A stretch of 64,000 bases of DNA from Alcanivoracaceae bacterium. GTDB lineage: Bacteria > Pseudomonadota > Gammaproteobacteria > Pseudomonadales > Alcanivoracaceae. The position numbers and the translations under genes were made by a program. Positions 29,536 to 39,850 of this stretch are shown piece by piece; position 1 is the stretch's first letter, and each line of letters starts with the position of its first letter. Location of the stretch: the NCBI GenBank assembly GCA_029210325.1, contig JARGPU010000006.1, positions 62,001 to 126,000 on the forward strand, read 5' to 3'. The notes below the pieces were generated by a model. That model saw nothing but the letters and a program-made list of their open reading frames with translations. It was not told where the DNA came from and did not search any database.

Positions 29536-30768
29536 ATGAGCATCATCAAACACCCTCCGCAAGATCCACCACTGCCAGATGGCGCCGACATAAGCCTACC
29601 CTGGCATCTGGGCCTGCCAGCGCCCCTTGAGCAAAGCTTTCAGGTTTACCTGCTGGACCTCTCCCGAACACTGATCAGGTCTTCGTTTGTCATCGTCTTG
29701 CTACTGCTAGTTGGTGGTAGCATGATTGAGGTGCTGATCGACCCTGCCAGCGCCATGCACAGCTGGCGAGCGCGCCTTATAGCCATTATGGCAGCCACGC
29801 TTACCTGGTGGCTCGCCGGACCAGAGCAGCCGGACTGGGTGATCCAGCCATCGGTCTGCTTAACCGCGCTCATCATCTCAATAACCAACAATTACCTCAG
29901 CATCACCCTTAACCACAGCCTTGCCTACACTTACTATCTTTTTAACCTGCTTGCTATTTTGCTAATGGGCACACTGTTCCGGATCACCTTGCGCTGGAGC
30001 CTTATTAATAGCGCCATGATTTTGCTATTGATGATTTTTTCCATGGTTTTATATAGTGAGCTCAAGCCCGCCGAAACATTGGTACTGTTCTTCTTTGTGC
30101 TTGCCGGTGGAGTATTAAGTCTTTACGGCCAATACAACTTTGAAAGACTTCAACGCAAACACTTCCTCGCTGAACGCGTTCTGGCAATGCATCGCAATGA
30201 ATTACACTCGGCAAATCTCGTTCTGGAGAATCAAGCCACCGAGGACCCGCTCACTGGCACCGTTAATCGCCGTGGAATGGAGGAGCGCCTGAGCAGACAA
30301 ATTAGTCTGCTCAGGCAACGAAAAGGGCAGGATGGAAACCTCTATGTTCTGCTTTTCGATATTGATTTTTTCAAGCAGTACAATGACAACTACGGCCATT
30401 TGGCAGGCGATGAATGCCTGCGAACGGTTTCGACCGTGGTCCAGTCGATGATTCAAAGCGAGGCAGATTTTATTGCCCGCTATGGCGGCGAGGAATTTCT
30501 GGTCGCGCTCAATGGCATACGACTAAATGACGCACTGGTATTTGCGGAGCGGGTGAGAGACAGGATTGAAAAGCAGGGCATTGAGCACAAGGCGTCACGC
30601 AATAGCGACGTAATCACCATCAGTGTTGGAGTGGCGGGCTGGAGAGCGGAAATCTGCCAGACGTCGGAGCTTATAAGAATGGCCGATGAAGCACTATATG
30701 AGGCGAAGGGACTCGGTCGAAATCGAGTTGTGCTGCTTGATGAGAGGGGCGAGGCACGCCCCCTGTAA
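29536..30768 (+). CDS. Membrane diguanylate cyclase (degenerate I-site)
   Basis: 410 residues. N-terminal membrane region with about six hydrophobic helices (45-200), a short coiled coil, and a GGDEF domain from about 236. Catalytic GGEEF at 317-321 with the metal/GTP motifs FDIDFFKQYND. The RxxD product-inhibition site is replaced by SEAD, so feedback inhibition may be lost. Divergent from the autoinducer synthase. Confidence 0.93.
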   Translation: MSIIKHPPQDPPLPDGADISLPWHLGLPAPLEQSFQVYLLDLSRTLIRSSFVIVLLLLVGGSMIEVLIDPASAMHSWRARLIAIMAATLTWWLAGPEQPDWVIQPSVCLTALIISITNNYLSITLNHSLAYTYYLFNLLAILLMGTLFRITLRWSLINSAMILLLMIFSMVLYSELKPAETLVLFFFVLAGGVLSLYGQYNFERLQRKHFLAERVLAMHRNELHSANLVLENQATEDPLTGTVNRRGMEERLSRQISLLRQRKGQDGNLYVLLFDIDFFKQYNDNYGHLAGDECLRTVSTVVQSMIQSEADFIARYGGEEFLVALNGIRLNDALVFAERVRDRIEKQGIEHKASRNSDVITISVGVAGWRAEICQTSELIRMADEALYEAKGLGRNRVVLLDERGEARPL

Positions 30769-30777
30769 GGGAAAAAT

Positions 30778-31635
30778 TCAAGGCTGAGTGATCATCGGCA
30801 CGCCAGCCTTTACTTCGTCGGCCTGCATCCCGCCCATAAACCACTGTGGATCGAGACGCTCCTGATACCAGTTCAGGCGCCAATCAAGATGCGGGCCGGT
30901 CGCCCGGCCAGTAGCACCAATTTCCGCAATCAGATCCCCCTGTCGAACAGTCTGCCCCTCTTCCACTAAAACCTTGTGCAGGTGGATAAAGGTAGATGAC
31001 AACCCCATACCGTGATCGAGCACAAGGGTTCCACCAGAATAAAACATGTCCTGATGAGCCAGCGTTACCACTCCACCAGCGGGCGCCACTACTGGACTGC
31101 CTGTGGGGCCTGCAATATCAACACCGTAGTGCGGATTGCCCGGATTACCGTTGTAAAAACGCTGGCTGCCGTAGACCCCGCTAATTCTTCCACTGGCAGG
31201 CCAGACGAACTGGCCGGAAAACTCCACGAGATTCGAATCCGTCTCCCGAGCCGTCCGGACAAGAGCGGCTTCGGCACGAATTCTCTCTAACGCCTCAGGA
31301 GGAGGGGTAACGGTGCGCGCGGGAACGCCTTCCACTCTCTGAATATTCCACTCTCTTGTCTTCAGTGCGATGAGATTCTCCTGCTTGCCAGCATCACCTT
31401 CGACGCGCAGCAACGACTCACCTTGTGCATCACGGCCAAAACCAAATAAAAAGTAGCCGCTTGCACTTACCCGCAATGGACGGTCGTCCAGCCAAACCTT
31501 TGAGCCAGGCTCAACCTGACCGACCATCAAGGCACCCGGCGCAGGCTCGCCGCGCAAATATATAAGCGGCTGCGCCAGCAGCAGAGAACTGCAAGACAAC
31601 AGAAAACTAGCAATAAACAGTCGGGTCGTGGACAT
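30778..31635 (-). CDS. M23-family metallopeptidase (LytM/NlpD type)
   Basis: Probable periplasmic peptidoglycan endopeptidase or amidase activator. 285 residues from ATG 31635 with signal peptide MSTTRLFIASFLLSCSSLLL. C-terminal M23 domain: HYGVDI, HGMGLSSTFIHLHK and GPHLDWRLNW. The last motif is HLD where classical LytM has HLH, so the second zinc ligand is altered; aspartate may replace it. It overlaps the 3' end of the HD-GYP gene by 29 bp. Confidence 0.88.
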   Translation of the reverse strand: MSTTRLFIASFLLSCSSLLLAQPLIYLRGEPAPGALMVGQVEPGSKVWLDDRPLRVSASGYFLFGFGRDAQGESLLRVEGDAGKQENLIALKTREWNIQRVEGVPARTVTPPPEALERIRAEAALVRTARETDSNLVEFSGQFVWPASGRISGVYGSQRFYNGNPGNPHYGVDIAGPTGSPVVAPAGGVVTLAHQDMFYSGGTLVLDHGMGLSSTFIHLHKVLVEEGQTVRQGDLIAEIGATGRATGPHLDWRLNWYQERLDPQWFMGGMQADEVKAGVPMITQP

Positions 31636-33784
31636 CAAGTTGTACCGGATCAAGAACTTGCTTTGCATACTGCTCCCAGACCCTACTGCGAACAAAGAGT
31701 TCATACAGATCCGGGTCGATATGGTTACCATCGCGCATCTTTTGCATTATCGACAGTGCTTGAGAAATTTTCATAGGATCTTTATAAGGACGGTCTTTTG
31801 CAGTCAATGCCTCAAAGATATCTGCAATAGCCATCATCCGCGCCGGCCACGACATCTGCTCCCGAGTCAGTCCGCGAGGGAAGCCACTACCATCCATTTT
31901 TTCATGGTGACCTCCCGCATATTCCGGCACCCGGCGCAATTTACGCGGAAACGGTAATGATTCCAGCATGTCGATAGTGACCTGCATATGGTTGTTGATA
32001 ACCTGGCGCTCTTCCTCTGTCAGTGTGCCGCGCTCAATACACAGGTTATAGACTTCATCTTCACTAAGCAGTGGCTGCATAACCCCATCCGCATCACGCC
32101 ACTGACGACTGGCGATCTGGCGAACCCTATCCTTTCGCTCCTGGGCCATAAACTCACCGCCTTTGTTCGCGGCTTGAATAAAGGCAAGGTCATCATCAAG
32201 ACCCGCAAGCTCCAGCTGCAATGCAGCATCCAGTTCCGCATAGCGCGCTGGCTGTGCAAGAGCCGCTCTTAACATATCCTTTTCATACTGTGCTTTCAGG
32301 GCTGAAAATCTGGCACGCACAGAACCAATTCTGTCGCACAGGGTATGTAGCTTTGTGGATTTATCCAGCACCGAGTCCGGCGTGGACAGCTTGCCGCAAT
32401 CATGCATCCAGGCGGCCACGTGAAGCTCGTACCAACCATCCTCATCAAGATCGAAATCAGAAAAGGTTCTATCATCATTACAGGCCGCTCTGGCAATCAT
32501 CTCTGTCAGCATGGGCACACGCTGACAGTGCCCGGATGTATGCGGGCTCTTCGCGTCAATTGCTTGCGCAATCACTTTGATAAATGCATCAAGAAGGTTC
32601 TTTAACTCCTGCACCAGAATCAGGTTATTTAGTGCAATCGCTGCATAACTGGAAAGCGCCTTGACCAACGGCTCGATATGCTCTGAAAAGGGAATAATCT
32701 CCCGGGTCACCGGATGACGAGAATTCACCAGCTGCAGCACGCCAATTACTTCATTCAGGTGATTAAGTAATGGAATGGTCAGAAATGATACCGATCGATA
32801 GTCATGTCTCTGATCGAACGCTTTGCTGCCGGAAAAATCGAACTGCTCGGAACGGTATGCATCTGGAATGTTAACCAGCCTGCCCGAAATTGCCACATGC
32901 GCAGCAATATGATGATGATTTTCAAGGCCTTCCTGGTCACGCAGAGGAATTGACGGCAAGCTGATTTCGTTGCCACTGGAACCGCCTTGATTGATCTTCA
33001 GGCTGTCATTGCGCACTAGCGCGAACTCTAGTCGGGGTGAGTCATTATCATCCCGAAACAGATACAACGAGCCTCCATCAGCGCAGGTCATCGCCTGAGC
33101 CTCTGTCAGGATACGCTCCAGCAGGCGACCCGTATTTGGCTCACCTGATAAAGCCACCAGCAACTCCTTCTGCTCCTGCATGGTTCGCTGCTGCTGTATG
33201 GCCATGGCGGCAAAGCCTGCCAGAATCGAAACCACAGGCTCCAGGCTCTGACTGAACGGGACTACCTGCCCGGTAGCCTCATCAGTGGCATTCAGCAGCT
33301 GCAATACTGCTACCAGCTCACCGTACTCAGTCATCAATGGAACGGTGAGCACCGAGCAGGTGTGATAGCCAAACTGCTGGTCAAAGGCACGAGTGCCGGA
33401 GAAATCGAACTGATCGATATCGTAGACATCATCGATGTTGACTATGTTGCCGGTCAGCCCGGTATGACTGGCAACATTCTGGTGGTTGGCCACACCGTCC
33501 CGATACATCGGAATAGCCGGATAAAGGATACTGCCCCCGCTAGTACCGCCCAGCCTGATGTCCAGACTACGATTACGGACAATAGCAAACTCAAGCCGGG
33601 CGCTGTCGCCGTGCCCCTTCACTATATAGAGCGTGCCACCATCTGCATGGGTCAACTGCCGGGCCTCTTCCAGCACAGTCTCACACAACCGGGCGATATC
33701 GTGCTGTGCGGTGATCCGCTGGGCAACCTTGAGTAGTCGCTGGTAGTGGAACGGGGATATCTCGCTCGACGCATCCATGGCCAT
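31607..33784 (-). CDS. Double-GAF HD-GYP protein (probable c-di-GMP phosphodiesterase)
   Basis: 725 residues. Two tandem GAF domains (about 10-200 and 205-385) that are close copies of each other, both with an F-DFSG-AFDQ motif, then an HD-GYP domain with HD at 461-462 and HHEKMDGSGFP at 626-636 (GFP in place of GYP). About 110 extra residues lie between the HD and the next conserved helix (LTEEERQVINNHM). Both metal-site motifs are present, so hydrolysis of c-di-GMP is likely. The GAF ligand is unknown. Confidence 0.9.
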   Translation of the reverse strand: MAMDASSEISPFHYQRLLKVAQRITAQHDIARLCETVLEEARQLTHADGGTLYIVKGHGDSARLEFAIVRNRSLDIRLGGTSGGSILYPAIPMYRDGVANHQNVASHTGLTGNIVNIDDVYDIDQFDFSGTRAFDQQFGYHTCSVLTVPLMTEYGELVAVLQLLNATDEATGQVVPFSQSLEPVVSILAGFAAMAIQQQRTMQEQKELLVALSGEPNTGRLLERILTEAQAMTCADGGSLYLFRDDNDSPRLEFALVRNDSLKINQGGSSGNEISLPSIPLRDQEGLENHHHIAAHVAISGRLVNIPDAYRSEQFDFSGSKAFDQRHDYRSVSFLTIPLLNHLNEVIGVLQLVNSRHPVTREIIPFSEHIEPLVKALSSYAAIALNNLILVQELKNLLDAFIKVIAQAIDAKSPHTSGHCQRVPMLTEMIARAACNDDRTFSDFDLDEDGWYELHVAAWMHDCGKLSTPDSVLDKSTKLHTLCDRIGSVRARFSALKAQYEKDMLRAALAQPARYAELDAALQLELAGLDDDLAFIQAANKGGEFMAQERKDRVRQIASRQWRDADGVMQPLLSEDEVYNLCIERGTLTEEERQVINNHMQVTIDMLESLPFPRKLRRVPEYAGGHHEKMDGSGFPRGLTREQMSWPARMMAIADIFEALTAKDRPYKDPMKISQALSIMQKMRDGNHIDPDLYELFVRSRVWEQYAKQVLDPVQLDVHDPTVYC

Positions 33785-33934
33785 TATTTCCGCATAGCGT
33801 GGTTATCAGAAAGATAGCACAGCAAAACCCATTGCAGTGTTACAGCAACCGGACAGATCCCCTGCGGGGTGCGCTGCCAGCTATTTCCGGCTAGACTTCC
33901 GCCGTTATTCAGCCACCTGTCGCGAAGCATCCTC

Positions 33935-35851
33935 ATGAGCGTTTCTTACCGCCTGCCCGATGGGGCAGAGATGGCATTTGACCAGCCGGCAACCGGACTG
34001 GACCTCGCCAACCGTATAAGCAAGAAGCTGGCCAAGCAGGCCTTGGCCGTTAAAGTGGATGGCGCCCTCAAGGACGTCTATCTGACATTGCCCGCCGGCA
34101 GCACGGTGCAGATCGTCACCCGCGAAGACACGGATGGCCTTGAGCTGATTCGCCATGACGCGGCTCATATCATGGCAGAGGCGGTGCAGGAGTTATTCCC
34201 CGGCACCCAGGTCACCATCGGCCCAACCATCGAGAATGGCTTCTATTACGACTTCCATCGCGAGCAGCCCTTCACTCCGGAGGACCTAAAGGCGGTCGAG
34301 AAGCGCATGCATGAGATCGTCAAGCGCAACGAGGACATCCGCCGTGAGGTGTGGGATCGCAATGAAGCGGTCGAGTTCTTCCTCGAGCAGGGTGAAACCT
34401 TCAAGGCCGAAATCATCCGCGATCTGCCTGCCGATCAAGAGGTCAGCCTGTACCGTCAGGGCAACTTCATCGACCTGTGCCGCGGCCCGCACCTGCCCAG
34501 CACCAGCAAGCTCGGCGACGGTTTCAAGTTGACCAAGGTGGCCGGTGCCTACTGGCGTGGCGACAGCAATAACCCGCAGCTGCAGCGCATCTATGGCACT
34601 GCCTGGCGCAACAAGGACGAGCTGAACGCCTACCTCAAGCAGATCGAGGAAGCGGAAAAGCGCGACCACCGCAAGCTCGGACGCGAGATGGGCCTGTTCC
34701 ACCAGCAGGAAGAAGCGGTTGGCAGTATGTTCTGGCACCCGAAGGGCTGGCGCCTGCGCCGCACTTTGGAGAACTACATCCGCGGCAAGATGGAGCGCAA
34801 CGGCTATCAGGAAGTGAACACTCCACAGATGATGGACCGCAAGCTATGGGAGCAGTCTGGCCATTGGGACAAGTATGGTGACGACATGTTTACCATCTGC
34901 ACCCATGATCATCGCGATATGGCGATCAAGCCGATGAACTGCCCTGGCCATGTACAGATCTTTAATCAGGGCCTGAAGAGCTACCGCGACCTGCCGATTC
35001 GCCTTGGCGAGTTCACCACTCTATTCCGCAACGAGGCCCACGGCGCCCTGCACGGACTGATGCGCGCACGCACCTTTGGTCAGGACGATGCACATATCTT
35101 CTGCACCGAGGCCCAGATTAACGAAGAAACCGCAGCCTTCATCAAGATGCTGCGTGAAGTGTATGCCGATTTCGATTTCACCGAGATTAAGGTGATGTTC
35201 TCAGATCGCCCGGCCAACCGTGCCGGCTCCGATGAAACCTGGGATCGCGCAGAATCAGCATTGAAGGCGGCGGTGGAAAGTGTCGGCCTGGATTACATTC
35301 TTAATCCTGGCGAAGGGGCTTTCTACGGGCCAAAGCTCGAGTTCCAGCTACGCGACGCCATTGGTCGAGACTGGCAGTGCGGCACTCTTCAGGTGGATTT
35401 CGTTCTGCCGGAGCGACTTGATGCTGAATATGTTGGCGAGGACTCCCAGCGCCACCGCCCGGTGATGCTACATCGGGCCGTACTCGGTTCGCTGGAGCGC
35501 TTCCTGGGCATCGTTATTGAGTCCACCGCAGGCTATCTGCCGCTTTGGCTATCGCCGCTGCCGGTAGTTGTTGCCACCATTACCAACGCGGTGGATGGTT
35601 ACGCCGCTGAGGTGTCAGCCGCTCTAGCCGAAGCCGGTGTGACTAACGAAACCGACCTTCGCAACGAAAAAATTGGCTACAAGGTGCGCGAGCACTCCAA
35701 GTCGAAAGTGCCGGTAATTCTGGTGCTGGGCGAGAAGGAAGCCGCAGAAGGCCAGGTAGCCATTCGTCGCCTTGGCAGCCAGAACACCGAGGTCATGGCT
35801 CTGGAGGCGGCGGTTGCGCTACTGAAAGAACAGACACGGATGCCTCACTAA
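33935..35851 (+). CDS. thrS: Threonyl-tRNA synthetase, divergent type (possible second copy)
   Basis: Charges tRNA-Thr. 638 residues from ATG 33935: TGS domain (1-62), editing domain with [11 protein letters not shown], class II core and anticodon domain. Zinc ligands C336 (MNCPGHV), H387 (QDDAH) and H513 (MLHRAVLG) are kept. The motif-2 region [19 protein letters not shown] departs from the usual AEFGxxHRNEPSG form, and the gene is not followed by infC-rpmI-rplT. Together with hisI, cysS and nearby folE2 this suggests a zinc-stress paralogue. Confidence 0.95.
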   Translation: MSVSYRLPDGAEMAFDQPATGLDLANRISKKLAKQALAVKVDGALKDVYLTLPAGSTVQIVTREDTDGLELIRHDAAHIMAEAVQELFPGTQVTIGPTIENGFYYDFHREQPFTPEDLKAVEKRMHEIVKRNEDIRREVWDRNEAVEFFLEQGETFKAEIIRDLPADQEVSLYRQGNFIDLCRGPHLPSTSKLGDGFKLTKVAGAYWRGDSNNPQLQRIYGTAWRNKDELNAYLKQIEEAEKRDHRKLGREMGLFHQQEEAVGSMFWHPKGWRLRRTLENYIRGKMERNGYQEVNTPQMMDRKLWEQSGHWDKYGDDMFTICTHDHRDMAIKPMNCPGHVQIFNQGLKSYRDLPIRLGEFTTLFRNEAHGALHGLMRARTFGQDDAHIFCTEAQINEETAAFIKMLREVYADFDFTEIKVMFSDRPANRAGSDETWDRAESALKAAVESVGLDYILNPGEGAFYGPKLEFQLRDAIGRDWQCGTLQVDFVLPERLDAEYVGEDSQRHRPVMLHRAVLGSLERFLGIVIESTAGYLPLWLSPLPVVVATITNAVDGYAAEVSAALAEAGVTNETDLRNEKIGYKVREHSKSKVPVILVLGEKEAAEGQVAIRRLGSQNTEVMALEAAVALLKEQTRMPH

Positions 35852-35867
35852 CTAACAGGGCCACGCC

Positions 35868-36299
35868 ATGTTTGAGGACAACGAGCAGCAAGCCGCCGGC
35901 TTCCGCGTCGCCTTGGGCACGGCGCTGGACAACCTGCGTTACAACGATGCTGGCCTGGTGCCGGCGATCGCCCGACAACACGATAGTGGCGAAGTTCTTA
36001 TGATGGCTTGGATGAACCGTGCAGCCATTGAGGAAACCCTTGCCACAGGCCGCGTTTGCTACTACTCCCGCTCTCGCGGTGGCCTGTGGCGCAAGGGAGA
36101 GTCTTCCGGGCAGACCCAGACTCTGAAAAGCCTGCGTATTGACTGCGACGGCGACACCTTACTGCTTGACGTGGACCAGACCGGCCCAGCCTGTCATACC
36201 GGCCGTCGCGACTGCTTTTTCTGGCGTGTCGATGGCGATCAGGTGGAGCTCGGCAAGACCCCGCTGATAAACCCCGCTCAGCTCTACGGTAAAAAATAA
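35868..36299 (+). CDS. hisI: Phosphoribosyl-AMP cyclohydrolase HisI
   Basis: Third step of histidine synthesis. 143 residues, monofunctional (no HisE part). Metal motif DCDGD (92-96) and zinc cysteines 93, 109 and 116 (ACHTGRRDC) are intact. It is outside any his operon, 16 nt after thrS, and its stop overlaps the cysS start (TAATG), so thrS-hisI-cysS is one transcript. A stand-alone hisI with thrS and cysS is typical of Zur-linked clusters. Confidence 0.95.
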   Translation: MFEDNEQQAAGFRVALGTALDNLRYNDAGLVPAIARQHDSGEVLMMAWMNRAAIEETLATGRVCYYSRSRGGLWRKGESSGQTQTLKSLRIDCDGDTLLLDVDQTGPACHTGRRDCFFWRVDGDQVELGKTPLINPAQLYGKK

Positions 36300-37687
36300 T
36301 GGCCCTGCAGATCCACAACACCCTTACTGGCAAAAAAGAGCCCTTCACACCGCTCGACCCAAACCGGGTGACCATGTATGTGTGCGGCCCCACCGTGTAC
36401 AACTATGTGCACATCGGCAATGCCCGTCCGGTGGTGGTGTTTGATCTTTTATTCCGACTGTTGCGCCGGCTTTACGGCAGCGAGCATGTGGTCTATGCCC
36501 GCAACATCACCGACATAGACGATAAGATCATCAATGCAGCGCGCGACATTGGCGAGCCGATCAACGCTATTACCGATCGCTTCAGCGCTGCGTATGCGGA
36601 AGATATGGCAGCCCTCAACGCCCTGCCACCGGATATCGTTCCGTTCGCCACCGATCATGTGGCCGACATGATCAGCATGATCGAAACCCTGATTGGCAAG
36701 GGCCATGCTTACGCCGCGGAAGGCCATGTACTGTTCGCAGTCCAGTCAATGCCAAACTACGGTCGCCTGTCGAAACGCTCACTGGATGACATGATTGCCG
36801 GCGCCCGCGTGGAAGTAGCGCCATATAAGAAGTACCCCGGTGATTTCGTTTTATGGAAACCAAGCAGCGAGGACCAGCCTGGCTGGGACTCCCCCTGGGG
36901 TCGCGGTCGGCCGGGCTGGCATATCGAATGCTCAGCTATGATCAGCCGCCATCTCGGCAAGGTCATTGATATTCATGGCGGCGGTCAGGATCTGATCTTC
37001 CCGCACCACGAAAATGAAATTGCTCAGGGCTGCTGCGCCCATGACACCGATTATGTCCGTTACTGGATGCACAACGGCTATATCAATATCGACGGCGAAA
37101 AGATGTCCAAGTCGCTGGGCAACTTCCGCCTGGTGCGTGAACTGCTCAAGCAGTACCGCGGCGAAGTGCTGCGCTTTGCACTGCTGTCTTCGCACTATCG
37201 CTCGCCACTGAATTTCAGCGAAGACGTGCTCAAGCAGGCCGAGCAGACACTGGATTCGCTCTACTACGCCCTGCTCGGTCGTGGTGAGCACGTGGTCGCC
37301 CAGCCGGATTACCAGCTGCCAGCTGATCACCCGGTGCTGCTGGCACTGCTGGATGACCTGAACAGCGCCGGCGCCATCAGCGCCCTGCATGCCATTGCCG
37401 CCCAGCTGAACAAGGCCGAGGCCGCCGACAAGCCGCAACTCAAGGCCGAACTGCTCGCTGCCGCTGAGCTGCTCGGCCTGTTGCAGCAGGAGCCGGCCGA
37501 CTGGTTCCAGAGCAAGGGCGGCAGCGATGGCATGAGCAGCGAACAGATCGACGCCCTGATCGCCGAGCGCAATGCCGCCAAAAAAGCCCGCGACTTCGCC
37601 CGCTCCGATGCCATCCGTGACGAGCTTCTGGCCGCCGGCATCGTGTTGGAAGACACCCGCGAAGGCACCCGCTGGTCACGCAGCTAA
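36299..37687 (+). CDS. cysS: Cysteinyl-tRNA synthetase
   Basis: 462 residues, class I. Zinc cysteine 29 in [23 protein letters not shown] at 38-41, further zinc ligands in WHIECSAM and [10 protein letters not shown], and KMSKS in [11 protein letters not shown]. Full length. Its start overlaps the hisI stop. It may be the only cysS or a second copy used at low zinc; the window cannot tell. Confidence 0.97.
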   Translation: MALQIHNTLTGKKEPFTPLDPNRVTMYVCGPTVYNYVHIGNARPVVVFDLLFRLLRRLYGSEHVVYARNITDIDDKIINAARDIGEPINAITDRFSAAYAEDMAALNALPPDIVPFATDHVADMISMIETLIGKGHAYAAEGHVLFAVQSMPNYGRLSKRSLDDMIAGARVEVAPYKKYPGDFVLWKPSSEDQPGWDSPWGRGRPGWHIECSAMISRHLGKVIDIHGGGQDLIFPHHENEIAQGCCAHDTDYVRYWMHNGYINIDGEKMSKSLGNFRLVRELLKQYRGEVLRFALLSSHYRSPLNFSEDVLKQAEQTLDSLYYALLGRGEHVVAQPDYQLPADHPVLLALLDDLNSAGAISALHAIAAQLNKAEAADKPQLKAELLAAAELLGLLQQEPADWFQSKGGSDGMSSEQIDALIAERNAAKKARDFARSDAIRDELLAAGIVLEDTREGTRWSRS

Positions 37688-37855
37688 TGAACCCGGCTTA
37701 ACCCGGGCCTTTGTCTGGTGTAGCCCGGGAAACAGCATGATGCGAGGTGTTAGCAGCGGATAATTTCACTGCCAAACACTCCAGATGCAACAAAGTGGCA
37801 AAAGGCCGACAAACCCCCTATCCTTCGCCCTACACCAAACTCCACCAAGGACCCT

Positions 37856-38110
37856 ATGAAACGCCTGCTGCTGGCCACAATCCGTGCCTATCAGTACCTA
37901 CTCAGCCCCTGGGTGGGCAATCAGTGCCGTTTCTATCCAACCTGTTCTAACTACGCCGCCGAGGCCATTGAGCTTCATGGCGCCGTCAAAGGCGGCTGGC
38001 TCGCCATTAAAAGAATCAGCAAATGCCACCCCTGGCACCCAGGCGGCTTTGATGCCGTTCCCGGCAGCCCGGCGTGCAGCTGTGACCTGGCACAAGGCGA
38101 CAAGTCATGA
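37856..38110 (+). CDS. yidD: Membrane protein insertion efficiency factor YidD
   Basis: 84-residue membrane-associated protein with the family pattern [20 protein letters not shown] and [13 protein letters not shown]. It is usually in rpmH-rnpA-yidD-yidC near oriC; here it stands alone behind cysS (169-nt gap) and overlaps the next gene by an ATGA. It may be a displaced or second copy. Confidence 0.93.
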   Translation: MKRLLLATIRAYQYLLSPWVGNQCRFYPTCSNYAAEAIELHGAVKGGWLAIKRISKCHPWHPGGFDAVPGSPACSCDLAQGDKS

Positions 38111-38445
38111 CTCGCTCACAGGCCCGTAGATTCTGCTTCGCTCTTACCAGCGTGCTGCTGCTGGCCCAACTACTCTTGGCATGGCATATCCCCAGCCATC
38201 TGCATGATCACCAGCATGACGTCTTTACCTCGCTAACGGCGGACCAGCCCGTTGGCGACCAACAACCACAAAGCAATGAGCCCTGCTCTCTCAGCATCAA
38301 TGGCCATGGCGTTGCCTTAACTTGTGCACTGCAAACCTGTTGCTCTGACACGCCGTCACAGCAGCCATTTGCCTACTGGCAAACAACCTACCGATCTCTT
38401 TACTCCCTCTCCTATCAGGCCCGCGGGCCGCCGCTCCACAGCTGA
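38107..38445 (+). CDS. Small His-rich exported protein (DUF2946-like)
   Basis: 112 residues. Signal or anchor helix at about 8-26, then [12 protein letters not shown], a likely metal-binding cluster, and cysteine pairs (CALQTCC). It overlaps yidD by ATGA and precedes the outer-membrane channel gene by 45 nt. A role in periplasmic metal handling is inferred from the His cluster and neighbours. Confidence 0.7.
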   Translation: MTRSQARRFCFALTSVLLLAQLLLAWHIPSHLHDHQHDVFTSLTADQPVGDQQPQSNEPCSLSINGHGVALTCALQTCCSDTPSQQPFAYWQTTYRSLYSLSYQARGPPLHS

Positions 38446-38490
38446 ATTCCGGTTCCACCCGACAATTCATTCTGTTTTCAGGAGCGTTTT

Positions 38491-39789
38491 ATGAACAAGC
38501 CTCTTTCCCTGTTGGCCATGCTGGCCGGCAGCACCTTTTTTGCCCAGCCAGCCCATGCCAATACCAATGACATGCGCAGCTTCAACCCCGCCATCTCCGT
38601 CATCATTGACGGGCTTTATTATCACGACAGCGTCGACGGCGAAGGCATGGAGATCCTTGAGGAACATGACAGCGCGCTGCACAGTGGCGGTCACGCCGGT
38701 CACGAGCATGGCGGCCTCGGCCAGGGATTTAACCTGCGTGAACTTGAACTAACCATGTCCGGCTCGGTTGATAGCTACTTCGACGCCTACGTCACATTGG
38801 CGGTGTCCGACGGCGAGGCAGAGATTGAGGAAGCATGGTTCCAAACCCGCTCTCTGCCAGCGGGGCTCACGCTGAAGGGCGGGAAATTCCTTAGCGCCAT
38901 TGGTTATCACAACGAGAAACACCTGCACAGCTGGGACTTCACCGACCAGAACCTGGCCTATATGAGCCTGTTTGGCGATCACGGACTCAGCGATGCCGGA
39001 GTTCAGCTTAGCTGGCTTGCACCCTCCAGCACTTTCCTGCAAATCGGCGCCGAGCTTCTTCAGGGCAGCGATCTGGAGGTGTTCGGCAACTCGCTGGATG
39101 GCGATGAAATTGTTGAGGAGTGGATCGAAGAAGGCTTCGCCAACCCGCCGGCCGACGAAGATGATCTTGGCCTACCCTTACGCAAAGGCCCGCTGCTGAG
39201 CGTTGGCTACCTGCGTGTCGCCCCAGATCTTGGTACCCGCCACGCCCTTCAGCTTGGCGCCTCTGTTTCTCGCCACGGCAGCCAGCAGGCCTTCCATGAA
39301 GAAGGCCCGGATGCTTTTGTCAGCGAAGGCAGCGCCAACCTTTATGGTGTTCAGGCAGTCTATAAGCGCTTCGCTACCGGAGCTTATGGCAAGGGCGGTT
39401 TTGCCATCCAGGCAGAGGCCTTTCAGGTAGAGTCGGACCAGACCGTGACATACCACACCGACCCGCTGGAAATAGGCGCTCCGCTAACACTTAAGCAGCA
39501 GGCAGCCTATATCCAGACCACTTGGAGCTTTGCTCCGCGCTGGAGCGTGGGTCTGCGCCATGCAGCAGCGGGTATCAGCGGCGAACTGGTCGAGGACGGT
39601 GACAAGGAAGACATCAGTGGCTCGCGGCAGAACAGTATCGCACTGACCTGGCGGGCTACCGAGTTTTCCAAGCTACGTCTGCAGGCCAACCGCAACAGCG
39701 TCGCCACTGACGCCGGACGCGAGGACTTCAACCAGATCATGCTGCAGTACAACATGAGCCTTGGCGCCCATGGCGCGCATACGTTCTGA
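38491..39789 (+). CDS. Outer-membrane porin-like channel with His-rich loop
   Basis: 432 residues with a signal peptide (cleavage after AQPAHA). A His-rich stretch (HDSALHSGGHAGHEHGG, about 60-76) is followed by alternating strands of a phosphate-selective-porin-like barrel and an aromatic C-terminus (HTF). GGAGC-type ribosome site upstream. It is followed 61 nt later by the zinc-binding-protein gene, so it is likely the outer-membrane entry for the metal. Confidence 0.82.
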   Translation: MNKPLSLLAMLAGSTFFAQPAHANTNDMRSFNPAISVIIDGLYYHDSVDGEGMEILEEHDSALHSGGHAGHEHGGLGQGFNLRELELTMSGSVDSYFDAYVTLAVSDGEAEIEEAWFQTRSLPAGLTLKGGKFLSAIGYHNEKHLHSWDFTDQNLAYMSLFGDHGLSDAGVQLSWLAPSSTFLQIGAELLQGSDLEVFGNSLDGDEIVEEWIEEGFANPPADEDDLGLPLRKGPLLSVGYLRVAPDLGTRHALQLGASVSRHGSQQAFHEEGPDAFVSEGSANLYGVQAVYKRFATGAYGKGGFAIQAEAFQVESDQTVTYHTDPLEIGAPLTLKQQAAYIQTTWSFAPRWSVGLRHAAAGISGELVEDGDKEDISGSRQNSIALTWRATEFSKLRLQANRNSVATDAGREDFNQIMLQYNMSLGAHGAHTF

Positions 39790-39850
39790 GAATAAAATCA
39801 GACAAACCAAGATATCGGGGCAGCAACTTGCCCCGACATCCGGAGGCACC

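Noticed and set aside
33785-33934. Zur box upstream of thrS
   Set aside because: Only GTTA-type fragments; no palindromic GTTATA-TATAAC site, also none upstream of folE2 or the channel gene.
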